From: an uncultured Rhodospirillaceae bacterium
GTDB taxonomy: Bacteria > Pseudomonadota > Alphaproteobacteria > Azospirillales > Azospirillaceae
Assembly (NCBI GenBank): GCA_937927415.1
Contig: CALBDS010000033.1
Location: 70,223-134,222, forward strand
DNA length: 64,000 bases
Reading direction: 5' to 3'
A program made the translations under genes and the position numbers. The notes under the pieces were generated by a model. It was not told where the DNA came from and did no database searches. It was given only the letters and a program-made list of their open reading frames with translations. Position 1 is the first letter of the stretch. Every line of letters starts with the position of its first letter. Of this stretch, positions 31,199 to 39,766 are shown in pieces.

Positions 31199-33307
31199 TC
31201 AGGCGGCGACACCCCTGGACCGGACGCCGCGCGTGCGGGTGCGGACGGCGTCCAGCGGGCGGCGGTCGCCTTCCGTGGCCTTGGTCAGCACATCGACGCG
31301 GCGGTCGATGTCGATGTTCAGGGACGTGCGCGCCGCGGTGGCGTAGACGCGGCAGTCAAGGGCTTCGTTGCGGGCACCCTTGGGCTTTTCCCAAACCCGG
31401 TACGGGAAGCCCTTGCGGTACTTCGTGACGACCTTTTCGGACGTCAGTTGTTCGAAATAGGCTTCGTCGTACCGGGTCGGGAAATGGCAGAAGCCCGGCC
31501 CCGCGTCCTGGATTTGCAGGCGGGAATAGACCCGTTCCTTGATGGTATCGACGCCGATCAGGAAGACGTTGACCGCCTTGGCGGCGTTCTTCGTCGCCCG
31601 GTCGGGCCAGATTTTCCGGCCTTCGCCGCCGACCCCCTTGATCGCGTAGACCCGGCGGTCGAAGCGGGAGCAGACGAAGTCATAGACGGCGGCGGTGTGG
31701 TGGCCGCCGCTGTCGATGCAGGCGGCCTCAACCCGAAGCGTCTGGCCGGACGGGTGGGTGAAGCCCCGCTTCAGCACCTCGTCCACCTCCGACCAGAAGG
31801 CGGGGGACGATGGGTCGCCGGTCACACGGACATAGTCCAGCGACCAGGATTCATCGCCCTTGCCCCAACCGACGAACTCGAATTCGCCGCGGTCGTCCTG
31901 CATGTCGCCGCCGACGGTGATCAGGGCGACGCCGGACGGGACCGGATCGCGGTCATAGGCTTCGCGCCGCTTGAACAGCCCGGACGATTCCAGCCCGGCG
32001 GCGTCTGCTTCCCAGGTTTCCGCCAGCTTCGTGTTGATGAAGACCTTCAGGGTTTCCGGCCCGCCGCGCTTGGCTTCCAGCCATTGCACGGCCAGCTTCG
32101 CGACCGTCGTCCACGGCGACGCCAGGGCGTTGCAATGGAAGCCGGCGTGCCCCTTGAACGGCGTGATCGTGCCGCAGCACGCGCACACCGAACGGCCATC
32201 CTCCGTCCAGGCGGCGGGGGTCTGTTTCTCCCCCATCAGGTCGCACCCGGCCTCGGCGCACACGAAGGGGGCCGTCTGCCGCCACCCGGCGTCACGAAGG
32301 GCCAGGACGGTACGGACGGCGCGGATACGGTCGCCCTCGGACCATGGCCTTTCGCACCGTTCGCAGTGGTACGCGGCTTTTTCCGGATCATCGCCCCAGC
32401 GGACTTGCGGCCACTTAAGGGTTTGCCGGTGCTGGCAGTGGGGGCAGGGCACGAACAGGCGCCGCATGTCGGACGTCTCATACGACGCCTCGATCCGGGA
32501 CGCGCCCTTGACCGTCGGGGTGCTGAACAGCCCGATCTTGCGGTTCCAGAAGGTGTTGGTCCGTTCCGCCGCGAGGTTGACCGGGTCGCCCTCCGATCCG
32601 GCGGACGCGGGGTAGCGGTCAACCTCGTCACACAAGACGACCTGGATCGGGCGGGACGCCAGCGACGCCGGGGAATTCGCGCCGGCAACGGTGACGTGAC
32701 CGCCCGCGAACTTCTTGTGAAGGATGGTGTCGTTCGTGTCCTTCGCCTTCGACTTTCGCTTCCGGCCGGATGCCGGGGCGTTGTCGTTGGCGGCGTCGCC
32801 CTGGAATTTCCCGGTAAGCGCCGGGGTATCGCGGATCATGGGGGCCAGCCGGTCTTTCGACCACGCTTCGCCCATGGAAAGGGTCGGCTGAAGCACCAGC
32901 ATCGGCGCCGGGGTCCGGTGGATGTGGAACCCGACGACGTTGTTCAGAACCTCCGTCTTCAGAAGCTGGGCACAGACCATGACGGTCACGCGCTCGACCT
33001 GCGGATCGCTGAAGGCGTCCATGACGCCTTTGGCCGGGGCGACCTGTTCGGTCCGCCAGCGGCCGGGCTTCGACGACGATTCCGCGGACAGCATCCGTTC
33101 GGCGTCGGCCCATTCGCTGACCGTCTGTTTCGGCGGCGGGGCCAGGGCGCGCCGGAACGCCGCCCCGATCCGCCGCCTAGCGTTTGCCGCCGCCTTTCGC
33201 CGGGCCGCCCGCGCGGTTTCCGGCCTTTGGGCGTTCGGCTTCGCGATCGTCGCCGCCGGCTTCCGCGCCGTCGTCGCCGTCGTCCTGGTCCGTGCCTGCG
33301 ATGCCAT
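31199..33307 (-). CDS. Terminase large subunit, lambda gpA family
   Basis: A 702-residue packaging ATPase/nuclease. It shows TVSEWADAERMLSAESS, a deviant Walker A-like MVCAQLLKTEV, VVLCDEVDRYP (Walker B-like), a Cys-rich zinc-ribbon-like part (CPHC, CERC) and the C-terminal nuclease region (CIDSGGHHTAAVYDFV, AIKGVGGEGRKIW). The start at 33307 overlaps the small subunit gene by 131 bp. The extra N-terminus is Arg/Ala-rich, and I find no later start that fits better. Confidence 0.95.
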   Translation of the reverse strand: MASQARTRTTATTARKPAATIAKPNAQRPETARAARRKAAANARRRIGAAFRRALAPPPKQTVSEWADAERMLSAESSSKPGRWRTEQVAPAKGVMDAFSDPQVERVTVMVCAQLLKTEVLNNVVGFHIHRTPAPMLVLQPTLSMGEAWSKDRLAPMIRDTPALTGKFQGDAANDNAPASGRKRKSKAKDTNDTILHKKFAGGHVTVAGANSPASLASRPIQVVLCDEVDRYPASAGSEGDPVNLAAERTNTFWNRKIGLFSTPTVKGASRIEASYETSDMRRLFVPCPHCQHRQTLKWPQVRWGDDPEKAAYHCERCERPWSEGDRIRAVRTVLALRDAGWRQTAPFVCAEAGCDLMGEKQTPAAWTEDGRSVCACCGTITPFKGHAGFHCNALASPWTTVAKLAVQWLEAKRGGPETLKVFINTKLAETWEADAAGLESSGLFKRREAYDRDPVPSGVALITVGGDMQDDRGEFEFVGWGKGDESWSLDYVRVTGDPSSPAFWSEVDEVLKRGFTHPSGQTLRVEAACIDSGGHHTAAVYDFVCSRFDRRVYAIKGVGGEGRKIWPDRATKNAAKAVNVFLIGVDTIKERVYSRLQIQDAGPGFCHFPTRYDEAYFEQLTSEKVVTKYRKGFPYRVWEKPKGARNEALDCRVYATAARTSLNIDIDRRVDVLTKATEGDRRPLDAVRTRTRGVRSRGVAA

Positions 33308-33764
33308 CCATTGCCGCCAGTTCTGCCAGGGCGTCCAGGACCAGACGGTCGAGAACGGCCCGGACTTCGGCCGCGCTGGTCATGCCGACCAGCAGGTCCG
33401 CCGCGTCGGTGGGGATCGCCAGGAAGCGCGTCCGGCATTTGCCGACGGCTTCGGCGATCAGCCGTTCGACGTCCGATCCTTCGAAGATTTCCTTCGCTTC
33501 CAGCCGGTCCCGGCGTTCCAGGATCGACGTTTCCGCCATCAGCTTCCGTTTCTGAAGCTGGTCGATGGACAGGTCCTTCAGCGCATCATCGACCGCCGCC
33601 TGAACCTGTTCTTCGCGCCACTTCGCGACGTCCGCCGTGTCGAACTGCCAATCGACGCCGCGCGCCCCGCGCCGGTCGAAAGGCATTCCCTTCCGAAGCC
33701 ATGCATCGACGGTCGGAAGCGACACGCCGAAACAATCGGCGAGTCCCGCGCGGTTTACTTTCAT
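33177..33764 (-). CDS. Terminase small subunit, Nu1-like
   Basis: A 195-residue DNA-binding terminase subunit. The N-terminal NRAGLADCFGVSLPTVDAWLRKGMPF is the winged-helix region of Nu1-type proteins. A central helical part (LQKRKLMAETSILERRDRLEAKEIFE) probably mediates assembly. The tail is rich in Asp, Gly and Lys. It lies directly before the large subunit gene and after a 270-bp gene-free segment likely to hold cos. Confidence 0.9.
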   Translation of the reverse strand: MKVNRAGLADCFGVSLPTVDAWLRKGMPFDRRGARGVDWQFDTADVAKWREEQVQAAVDDALKDLSIDQLQKRKLMAETSILERRDRLEAKEIFEGSDVERLIAEAVGKCRTRFLAIPTDAADLLVGMTSAAEVRAVLDRLVLDALAELAAMDGIAGTDQDDGDDGAEAGGDDREAERPKAGNRAGGPAKGGGKR

Positions 33765-34036
33765 GGCGGTGATTTCCTATGGGGCGGTGATCCGCCGAAA
33801 CCCAAGGGGCCACAAGGCGCCGGGGCTGATTTCCTTCCGGCCGGACCCGGCCCGGAAAGTAAACATAAAAGCGGTTTCCGCGGCCTTGCGGCTAGGAAAA
33901 CGGCTGGGTTCGAACAAACCCACACCCCTGTACGTCTGGAAGGACCCAAAAGGGGGTGGGCGCGCAACTTTCTTTCGCATTCGACCCGCCTGCGGGGCAG
34001 GTCAGGGAGCGGGGACGGGCAGGGCGATGCCTTGCC
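33765..34036. other. Gene-free segment upstream of terminase, candidate cos region
   Basis: No gene is supported here. Lambda-type terminases use a cos site directly before Nu1, and this is the only gap near the terminase. It contains small inverted repeats such as TGGGTT/AACCCA around 33904-33921 and GC-rich symmetric stretches near 33838-33856. I cannot define a nicking site, so the call rests on position. Confidence 0.35.
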
Positions 34037-34780
34037 CTACCGCTTCCCGTACTTCGCGTGTGACACCACCGAAGCAAACGCCATGTCGAACTGATCCAGG
34101 AATTCCCGGTCCACTGTCGTGCCGACGATTTCCGCGAAGGGAAGGCGCTTCGAATAGCTGGGGCTGTCCGTGTAGTTCAAGACCTTCACGAACCCGCGGC
34201 CCTTGTCTCCGACCCGCTTGAACACGCCGGGGGTCAGCGGTCCGGTTGCTTTCAGGATGGCGAAATAGTGCTCGTTCTTCCGTTTCCCGCGCTGCCGCCC
34301 TTCGGGGTTCCGGTTTTGGGCCGGGTCGTGGGATGCCTTCAGGTAGGACAGCAGCTTGACGATTTGCCCCCGGTTCACGTTGCCGTACCGATCCAGTTCG
34401 GCACCCGGACCGGGGGTGGAGAACATGCCGGCGGGCATCTTTCCCGCCGCCTGAAGGGAACGTTCGGAACGCTTCAGCCGCCGCCCGCCGCCGTAGACCT
34501 CGGGGAAGATGTACTTCGAAGCCGGCGTTCCCTTGGTGGCGGTGTCACGGAAGAAGACCCCTGCGACCAAGTCGTTCTTCCGGGCGGGCTTGGCGTAGAC
34601 GGAATTCAGCGTGAAGGGGGTCGGTCGGTCGAAGACCCGCGTCATCTCGTCCTTCACGTCCGCTTTCGCCAGTTTCGCCGTCTTCGTCAGGGCGATAGCG
34701 CAAGCGAAACGGGCGTCGCCGGTCAGGCTATCCAGCCCCTTCAGGCTGACCCGGTCTGTCTCGATGTCGAGTTCGAACAT
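34037..34780 (-). CDS. Conserved phage protein upstream of terminase
   Basis: A 247-residue protein starting at ATG 34780. It matches a pattern I have seen in many prophages (IALTKTAKLAKADVKDEMTRVFDRPTPFTLNSVYAKPA, GGRRLKRSERSLQAAGKMP, YGNVNRGQIVKLLSYLKA). Its function is not known to me. It is basic and may be a minor head or tail-completion component. It is the first gene of the leftward late cluster. Confidence 0.65.
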   Translation of the reverse strand: MFELDIETDRVSLKGLDSLTGDARFACAIALTKTAKLAKADVKDEMTRVFDRPTPFTLNSVYAKPARKNDLVAGVFFRDTATKGTPASKYIFPEVYGGGRRLKRSERSLQAAGKMPAGMFSTPGPGAELDRYGNVNRGQIVKLLSYLKASHDPAQNRNPEGRQRGKRKNEHYFAILKATGPLTPGVFKRVGDKGRGFVKVLNYTDSPSYSKRLPFAEIVGTTVDREFLDQFDMAFASVVSHAKYGKR

Positions 34781-34925
34781 GGGCACCCCAAGGGGAACGC
34801 CACCCGATGAAGGGCGGCAAGGCGTCGGGAGGAAGGCGGGAGACCGGCCCCGACCGAGCGACGGCGAACGCATCAAAGGCCAGGGTATCCCTTTGTGCCA
34901 TATCTGCCGTACATGGCGCAACGGA

Positions 34926-35390
34926 ATTCTTCATCGGCAATGGCAATTCGGAATGAGCCGGTTCGCCCGCTTGCGGCGCCTATTATCTTCTCCGTCAGGA
35001 GAAGACTCTTACTCTGACTCTATAGGTGTTTCACCGTTCCATTTTTCGTTTCGCCTGCGTTTCATGTGCGTTTCACCTCGCGTTTCATCAGCGTTTCATT
35101 TTTTGGTGCCTCAGCCAAGCTGGAACGCTTTCCGTGAAATTTGAATTCCATGCTTTTTCAATCAGTTGGCGTATGACAAAGGTTGATCCCGCCGTGCGTC
35201 TTCAAGGCGGCGATGAACCAGTCGATGGCATCGTAGCCCAGATTCAGGCCGATCACGACGCCGTTTTAGTTGATGGTGATGGGGAGATTTATGGGGAGGC
35301 GCTTGCTTCGCCGGTTCCCAAAGTGCGACCTGAAGCGCGAGTGAAACAGCCCCGTGCGTTTCAGTGTGTTTCGTAACGCAGAGCTATGTT
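34926..35390 (-). pseudogene. Decayed second copy of a phage replication initiator gene
   Basis: Translating the minus strand in different frames gives segments matching the intact replication gene at 42192-43004. ETHGAVSLALQVALWEPA corresponds to ETHRTVSLALWIALLETA. GVVIGLNLGYDAIDWFIAAL corresponds to EVAIGLDLGRDVVDRLIVAF, with a stop codon inside that region. Near-identical DNA covers the Ser/Glu-repeat part (34957-35033 against about 42508-42584). Frameshifts and stops break the frame. The divergence suggests a relic from a related phage rather than a recent duplication. Confidence 0.75.
35026..35098. repeat. Iteron cluster GCGTTTCA in the decayed replication gene
   Basis: GCGTTTCA occurs at 35057, 35068, 35080 and 35091 (spacing 11, 12, 11 bp), with a near-copy GTGTTTCA at 35026. 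The same motif marks the intact replication gene at 42578-42638. Helically phased repeats inside an initiator gene suggest a replication origin. Confidence 0.65.
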
Positions 35391-35396
35391 TCATAA

Positions 35397-36788
35397 ATGG
35401 GCGACACGGGAAACGCCATAATGCAACCGGAAGAAATGAGGTGGGAGTCGCCCGGCCTACTCTGTTACCTTTGTGCGGCCCACCCACAACCCATCCCCCG
35501 TAGATCCGCCCATGCCCGGCTCCCCCATCCACCATATCGCCCCCTGGTGGACGCCGCCCCCCGCCCCCCGCTGGCCGGCTCCGCCCGCCGCTGGCGCCGC
35601 CGGCGCCGCGCGCTCCAGGCTGCCGGCGAAGCCTCTCCCTCCTCTGTCCGGCTCCCCGCCCCCTGGGCCGTGATATGCCTCGCCGCCCGCATCGGCGCCG
35701 GCCCCCGGCCGGTCTCCATCGCCCGGTGGACCGGCACCGCCCTCGACTGGCTCGCCTCCCGCCCGGTCGTCCTGCTCCACCACTCCCCCACCTTCCGATT
35801 CACCGCCGAAGCCGTCGCCGTCGGCGCTGTGTTCGCCGGTATCGGTAGCCTCTGGCTCGACATGGACCGCCGCGAGGAGGACCGCATCAACACCGCCTGG
35901 GCGCTGGTGGCCGCCGCCAAGGACGTCCACGGCAACGTCGGCCTTGGCGCGGCGCTGGAGACCCTCGCCGCCCGCCACGCCAGCCTTGCAAAGCTTCAAG
36001 CACCCGGAACCTATCTACCTGGGGCTAGCCTAAAGGGAGCCGACCTGTCGAAAGCCAATTTATCGGAAGCCAACCTGTCAGGGGCCGGCTTATCGAAGGC
36101 CGACCTGTCAGAGACCAAGTTGTCGAAGGCTGACTTGTCGAAGGCCGATCTATCGGGCGCCAACCTGATGGGGGCCGATCTATCCAAGGCTGACTTGTCG
36201 AAGGCCGATCTGTCGGGGGCCAACTTAGAGGGGGTTGACCTGTCGCGAGCCGACCTGACGCAGGCTGATCTGTCGAAGGCCGATCTGCTTGGGGCTAGCT
36301 TGGTGGGGGCTAACCTGTCGAAGGCCAACTTGAAGGGGGCTGAACTGCCGGGGGCCGACCTATTGGGGGCCAACCTGTCGAAGGCCAACCTGATGGGGGC
36401 TAATTTACGGAAGGTCAACCTGTCGGAAGCTAAGCTGTCGAGGGCCAATCTGATAGGGGCAAACTTGTCCTGGGTTAACTTGTTGAAGGCTAATCTGTCG
36501 CAAGCCGACCTGTCGGAAGCTAAGCTATCGCAGGCTGACCTGTCGTGGGCCGACCTGTCGGGAGCCGTTCTGTCGGGAGCCGTTCTGTCGAGGGCCAACC
36601 TATCGAATGCGGACCTGTCGTGGGCCGACCTGTCGGGGGCCGACCTGTCGGGGGCTGACCTATCGCGGGCTGACCTGTATGAAATCGAACTATATGGGAT
36701 CAAGGTGCCGGGGGCCTGCGGCGACGAGAAAACCAAGCTTCCCCTCGGCATTACCCTGCCGGCATGCTCGAAGCTGAATGCAGAATAA
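35397..36788 (+). CDS. Membrane-anchored pentapeptide-repeat protein
   Basis: Up to 463 residues. Residues about 205-440 are nearly unbroken pentapeptide repeats (ADLSKANLSEANLSG type), which fold as a right-handed beta-helix. An N-terminal Arg-rich part and a hydrophobic segment (about 141-158) come before them. The first 50 residues look non-coding, and GTG 35547 is a plausible true start. Its strand is opposite to both neighbouring clusters, it has no structural role, and it lies between modules, so it is cargo. Some pentapeptide proteins mimic DNA and bind gyrase; nothing here proves that. Confidence 0.8.
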   Translation: MGDTGNAIMQPEEMRWESPGLLCYLCAAHPQPIPRRSAHARLPHPPYRPLVDAAPRPPLAGSARRWRRRRRALQAAGEASPSSVRLPAPWAVICLAARIGAGPRPVSIARWTGTALDWLASRPVVLLHHSPTFRFTAEAVAVGAVFAGIGSLWLDMDRREEDRINTAWALVAAAKDVHGNVGLGAALETLAARHASLAKLQAPGTYLPGASLKGADLSKANLSEANLSGAGLSKADLSETKLSKADLSKADLSGANLMGADLSKADLSKADLSGANLEGVDLSRADLTQADLSKADLLGASLVGANLSKANLKGAELPGADLLGANLSKANLMGANLRKVNLSEAKLSRANLIGANLSWVNLLKANLSQADLSEAKLSQADLSWADLSGAVLSGAVLSRANLSNADLSWADLSGADLSGADLSRADLYEIELYGIKVPGACGDEKTKLPLGITLPACSKLNAE

Positions 36789-37018
36789 CGGCTTATATGG
36801 AAAACTGGGCCGCTGCCAAGGGCATCAGTCTTAGCTAATGGGTTGCTCAGCAGACTGATGTTGCACCGTAAGGGGATGGATAATAATAAATACATCTTTT
36901 TCATTAATTTGGTTAATTGTACATCACTCAGAATCTATTTGCTAAGGTAATTGAAAGAATTTTGACAAAAATCCCTTGGCTGCCGATTTTAAGTTCCTTA
37001 TTGGTATGCAGGCGGATT

Positions 37019-37588
37019 TTATTTCATATAATCAGCAATTATATGAAGTATTGATGAAATCATGATAATAATCCAAAACAACAAAAGTCCTGAAAACAAC
37101 AAATCAAGGCCCATGCTATGGCTTATGTATCTGGATAATTTTAGTGATATCGGGTTTTTATTCCAGCCAAGCACCGGCCTATCAGGGTTATTTCTGCGGG
37201 ACTCTGTATTATGAATTGCATCTATATTTATGGGTATCTTGTGCTGTCGGCTAAAGAACCCAGACATTGCATCGAGTTTCCAATACCTGCGTTCGATTTC
37301 TATTCCGCGATAGGCGATATTAGTAAAAAGTGCGCGAGTCCGTAATTCAATGATCCATAAGCAAGAGGTAATCCATATAGCAACAAAAGATATTGTTAGT
37401 TTTGCTTCAGGACCGACATCTTCTTTGAAGATAGTTCCTCCCAGAAAGCCTAAAGCAGCAATATAAAATCCAATAATGGTGAATCGAGAATTTACAAGTG
37501 CGGTGTGATAATCAACGCATGCCCGGTGTTCTGCGCGAATTTCGTCATGACCATAAGATTTTGTCTGTTTATTATTTTTACTGATCAT
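37019..37588 (-). CDS. AT-rich three-segment membrane protein, cargo
   Basis: A 189-residue protein with three membrane segments (about 36-54, 64-82 and 164-186) and a charged middle (YRGIEIERRYWKLDAM). It and its flanks are strikingly AT-rich compared with the rest of the window, a strong sign of foreign origin. I recognise no family; proteins of this size and topology occur in phage-defence contexts, but that is only suggestive. Nothing is seen in 36789-37018. Confidence 0.65.
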   Translation of the reverse strand: MISKNNKQTKSYGHDEIRAEHRACVDYHTALVNSRFTIIGFYIAALGFLGGTIFKEDVGPEAKLTISFVAIWITSCLWIIELRTRALFTNIAYRGIEIERRYWKLDAMSGFFSRQHKIPINIDAIHNTESRRNNPDRPVLGWNKNPISLKLSRYISHSMGLDLLFSGLLLFWIIIMISSILHIIADYMK

Positions 37589-37837
37589 AATTTATTGTGA
37601 CTCCATAAAATATTGATAGATTGTACAGAAATTATTCTCTGTGATCCCGCATAGCCGTTATCCCTAGATCGGAATTCTATTCCGTTTCTGGTATTTTAAT
37701 CGATACTGGAGATTATGCGATAAGAATTTTGGATTGCAAGGTAGAGAAGCGGTCTTTGCCAAGCGATGGCCTTCCGTTACTCAGTCTAAAATCGCATCTG
37801 GCTGTGGTCGCCCATATTTGATCTGCTCGCGTTGAAG

Positions 37838-37873
37838 AGCATCGCCATGTACCAATCGGCCCACGGCGATGCT
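37838..37873. other. Hairpin between cargo and GapR-like gene
   Basis: AGCATCGCC at 37838-37846 pairs with GGCGATGCT at 37865-37873 over 9 bp with an 18-nt loop. The tail has only TTT, so it is a weak terminator at best. The rest of 37589-37888 is AT-rich and shows no gene. Confidence 0.35.
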
Positions 37874-37888
37874 TTAACAAATAGAGAA

Positions 37889-38176
37889 TTAAAACTCTAC
37901 GTCCATCCCCAGAGCTTCCTTGTAAAGTGCAAGGACGGTTTCCCGTTCTTGCCGGTCGGCCTTGTCCATTTTGCGAAGGCGGATGATTTCCCGAATAAGC
38001 TTCACGTCGAAGCCGGTCCCCTTCGCTTCGCTGTAGACCTCGCGAATGTCGTCCTGCAGCCCTTTTTTCTCTTCTTCCAGGCGCTCGACCCTATCAACGA
38101 AGGACCGAAGCCGGTCCGCGGCGATGCCGCCGACATCGTTCGGCTTGGCGCCGCTGTTGTGTCCGATACCAGCCAT
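37889..38176 (-). CDS. GapR-like DNA-binding protein (DUF2312)
   Basis: A 95-residue protein starting at ATG 38176. RLRSFVDRVERLEEEKKGLQDDIREVYSEAKGTGFDVKLIREIIRLRKMD is the DUF2312/GapR pattern. GapR of Caulobacter binds AT-rich and overtwisted DNA and helps replication and transcription. The N-terminus MAGIGHNSGAK carries the IGHN motif found in two other proteins of this prophage. It is the last gene of the clamp/methyltransferase early unit, suggesting a role in phage replication. Confidence 0.88.
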   Translation of the reverse strand: MAGIGHNSGAKPNDVGGIAADRLRSFVDRVERLEEEKKGLQDDIREVYSEAKGTGFDVKLIREIIRLRKMDKADRQERETVLALYKEALGMDVEF

Positions 38177-38193
38177 GATCTTTCCTTCCAGCT

Positions 38194-39126
38194 TCAGGGG
38201 GCGGTGGTGCGGACGACGTCGCCGACGAAGTCCATGGTCACGTTGAACAGGATCGCGACGGTTTCCGGGTCGTCGCCGCCGGCCAGCCGGTCGCGGATCG
38301 CCGCCCGGATGTGGGTGTCGCGTTCCGCCCGGCGGACATCGTCGTCGCCTTCGACGATGCGGGCGATCACGGCGACGGGGAAGCGGTAGGCCCGGAACAG
38401 TTCCAGGACTGTTGCCCCATCGGCGCGCGCCTTCCGGATCGCGTCCACCTCGTGCGGGGTGGGGTCGGATGGACGCGCCGGCCGGATGGTGTGGCGGACC
38501 TTCCGAAGCCCGTAGACGGTGGCGGCGATGTCCAGCCCGCCGACGACCAGCCCGCGGGCGAAGTGTTCGTTCAGGGTCCGCCCGCCCCACCGCATCCGCT
38601 GGACCCATTGGGAGAGGGCGTGCCCGTTCCCGACGATCCATTCCATCGCCGACGCCATGTCGTGCGACATGCAGTCCAGCACGTCACGGATGCGGCGCCG
38701 GGCAGCGAGGTTCCCACCCAGGTCGGCGATCTTGCCGCCGCCCGAGCAGCCGGCCAGCGGCGACAGGTTCGACGCCGCCAGCCGTTCGGCCATGCCGGCA
38801 AGCTCGTAATCGTCGCGGAACAGCCCACCCGCGCGGTAGGCGACGGGATCGATCGTGCCGTTCCGGAACATGCGGTCCAGCGGCCAAGCGTTCAGGATGC
38901 GGGTCACGGTCCGGATTTCGGAGATGACGGCCTCCCCGGTCCGGGGATCGACCGTTTCGATTGCCAGATCGTCCGTCTGGACCTCGAACCGGCCGTTCCG
39001 GGTCGGGTCGTCGGACGGGCGTGCTTCGGCCTTCCGCCGGGCTTCCAGCCGGGCAAGCGCGCCCTTCGGCGCGGCGGCTGCCTTCCGCCGCCTCTTCGGC
39101 GGCGTCTTGTGCTTCTTCGGTGCCAT
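38194..39126 (-). CDS. Hypothetical early protein, DUF6456-like pattern
   Basis: A 310-residue protein. The Lys/Arg/Ala-rich N-terminus (APKKHKTPPKRRRKAAAA) is followed by AWPLDRMFRNGTIDPVAYRAGGLFRDDYELAGM, a pattern like the DUF6456/phage late-regulator group, and by two helical segments with RGLVVGGLDIAATVYGL. The last 100 residues contain alternating short helices that may form a second HTH-like unit. It could be a transcription regulator of late genes; evidence is thin. It lies between the MT-A70 and GapR-like genes. Confidence 0.5.
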   Translation of the reverse strand: MAPKKHKTPPKRRRKAAAAPKGALARLEARRKAEARPSDDPTRNGRFEVQTDDLAIETVDPRTGEAVISEIRTVTRILNAWPLDRMFRNGTIDPVAYRAGGLFRDDYELAGMAERLAASNLSPLAGCSGGGKIADLGGNLAARRRIRDVLDCMSHDMASAMEWIVGNGHALSQWVQRMRWGGRTLNEHFARGLVVGGLDIAATVYGLRKVRHTIRPARPSDPTPHEVDAIRKARADGATVLELFRAYRFPVAVIARIVEGDDDVRRAERDTHIRAAIRDRLAGGDDPETVAILFNVTMDFVGDVVRTTAP

Positions 39127-39138
39127 GGTGATCCCCGT

Positions 39139-39753
39139 TCAGGCGAATTGCCCCGCGTCCGCGCCCCAGGTGGTCCAGCCGGGGCGGTTGGTGCGGGAGA
39201 AAAGTTCCAGGTACGGACCGGCGGTCAGGCGCTCGATCCGCTCGTATTGGCAATCGGGTTTCCGGCTGTGCTCCCGGATCGGCGAGACGATCACTTGCCG
39301 GACGTCGGCGTTCAGCCGCTTCGGCTTTCCCCTGGTCGCCAGCAGGCAGGGTTCCGGGTTCGACCGCGTCCAGAAGCCGCCGCCCATGAACAGGTCGGAA
39401 TCGTCCAGCCACAGCCGGGTTTCCGACCCCTTGTTCAACTTCACCCACTCGAACGCGCGGGTTTTGTAGGTGAAGCCCCAGGCGTCCAGCACCTCGAACG
39501 CGGCCTTCAGGAACGGATCGGTCGTCCACAGGAACAGGACGCAATCCGGTGCGGCCAAGTCGCCGACCGGAAGCGACTTGATCGCCGAAAGCGACATGGT
39601 CGGGTAGGGCGCGGCGCGGTCGCCCCGGCCAGCCTTGCCGGGCTGGGCTTCACCGCCGCCGTAGGTTTTGAACCCCCACGGCGGATCGGCCAGGATCACG
39701 CGGAAGTGGTTCGCCGGAACCCCGTCGAAGACCGCCGATGCAAGCTCTGACAT
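39139..39753 (-). CDS. MT-A70 family adenine-N6 DNA methyltransferase
   Basis: A 204-residue methyltransferase with DPPW at residues 23-26 (VILADPPWGFKTYGGG), the catalytic motif of N6-adenine enzymes. FLWTTDPFLKAAFEVLDAWGFTYKTRAFEWVK and SNPEPCLLATRGKP are also typical of MT-A70 phage proteins. No restriction partner is adjacent, so it probably protects phage DNA or modulates expression. Its recognition site is unknown. Confidence 0.92.
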   Translation of the reverse strand: MSELASAVFDGVPANHFRVILADPPWGFKTYGGGEAQPGKAGRGDRAAPYPTMSLSAIKSLPVGDLAAPDCVLFLWTTDPFLKAAFEVLDAWGFTYKTRAFEWVKLNKGSETRLWLDDSDLFMGGGFWTRSNPEPCLLATRGKPKRLNADVRQVIVSPIREHSRKPDCQYERIERLTAGPYLELFSRTNRPGWTTWGADAGQFA

Positions 39754-39766
39754 GGTGCGCCCTCCG

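Noticed and set aside
31448..33772. Long plus-strand open frame opposite the terminase gene
   Set aside because: Long antisense frames are expected in GC-rich DNA. The terminase motifs on the minus strand are clear and the plus frame has no recognisable domain.
35457..35999. Minus-strand frames opposite the pentapeptide gene, including a repetitive one at 36011-36904
   Set aside because: They mirror the repetitive coding strand (SAPDRSAPDRSA type). They are antisense shadows of the pentapeptide repeats.
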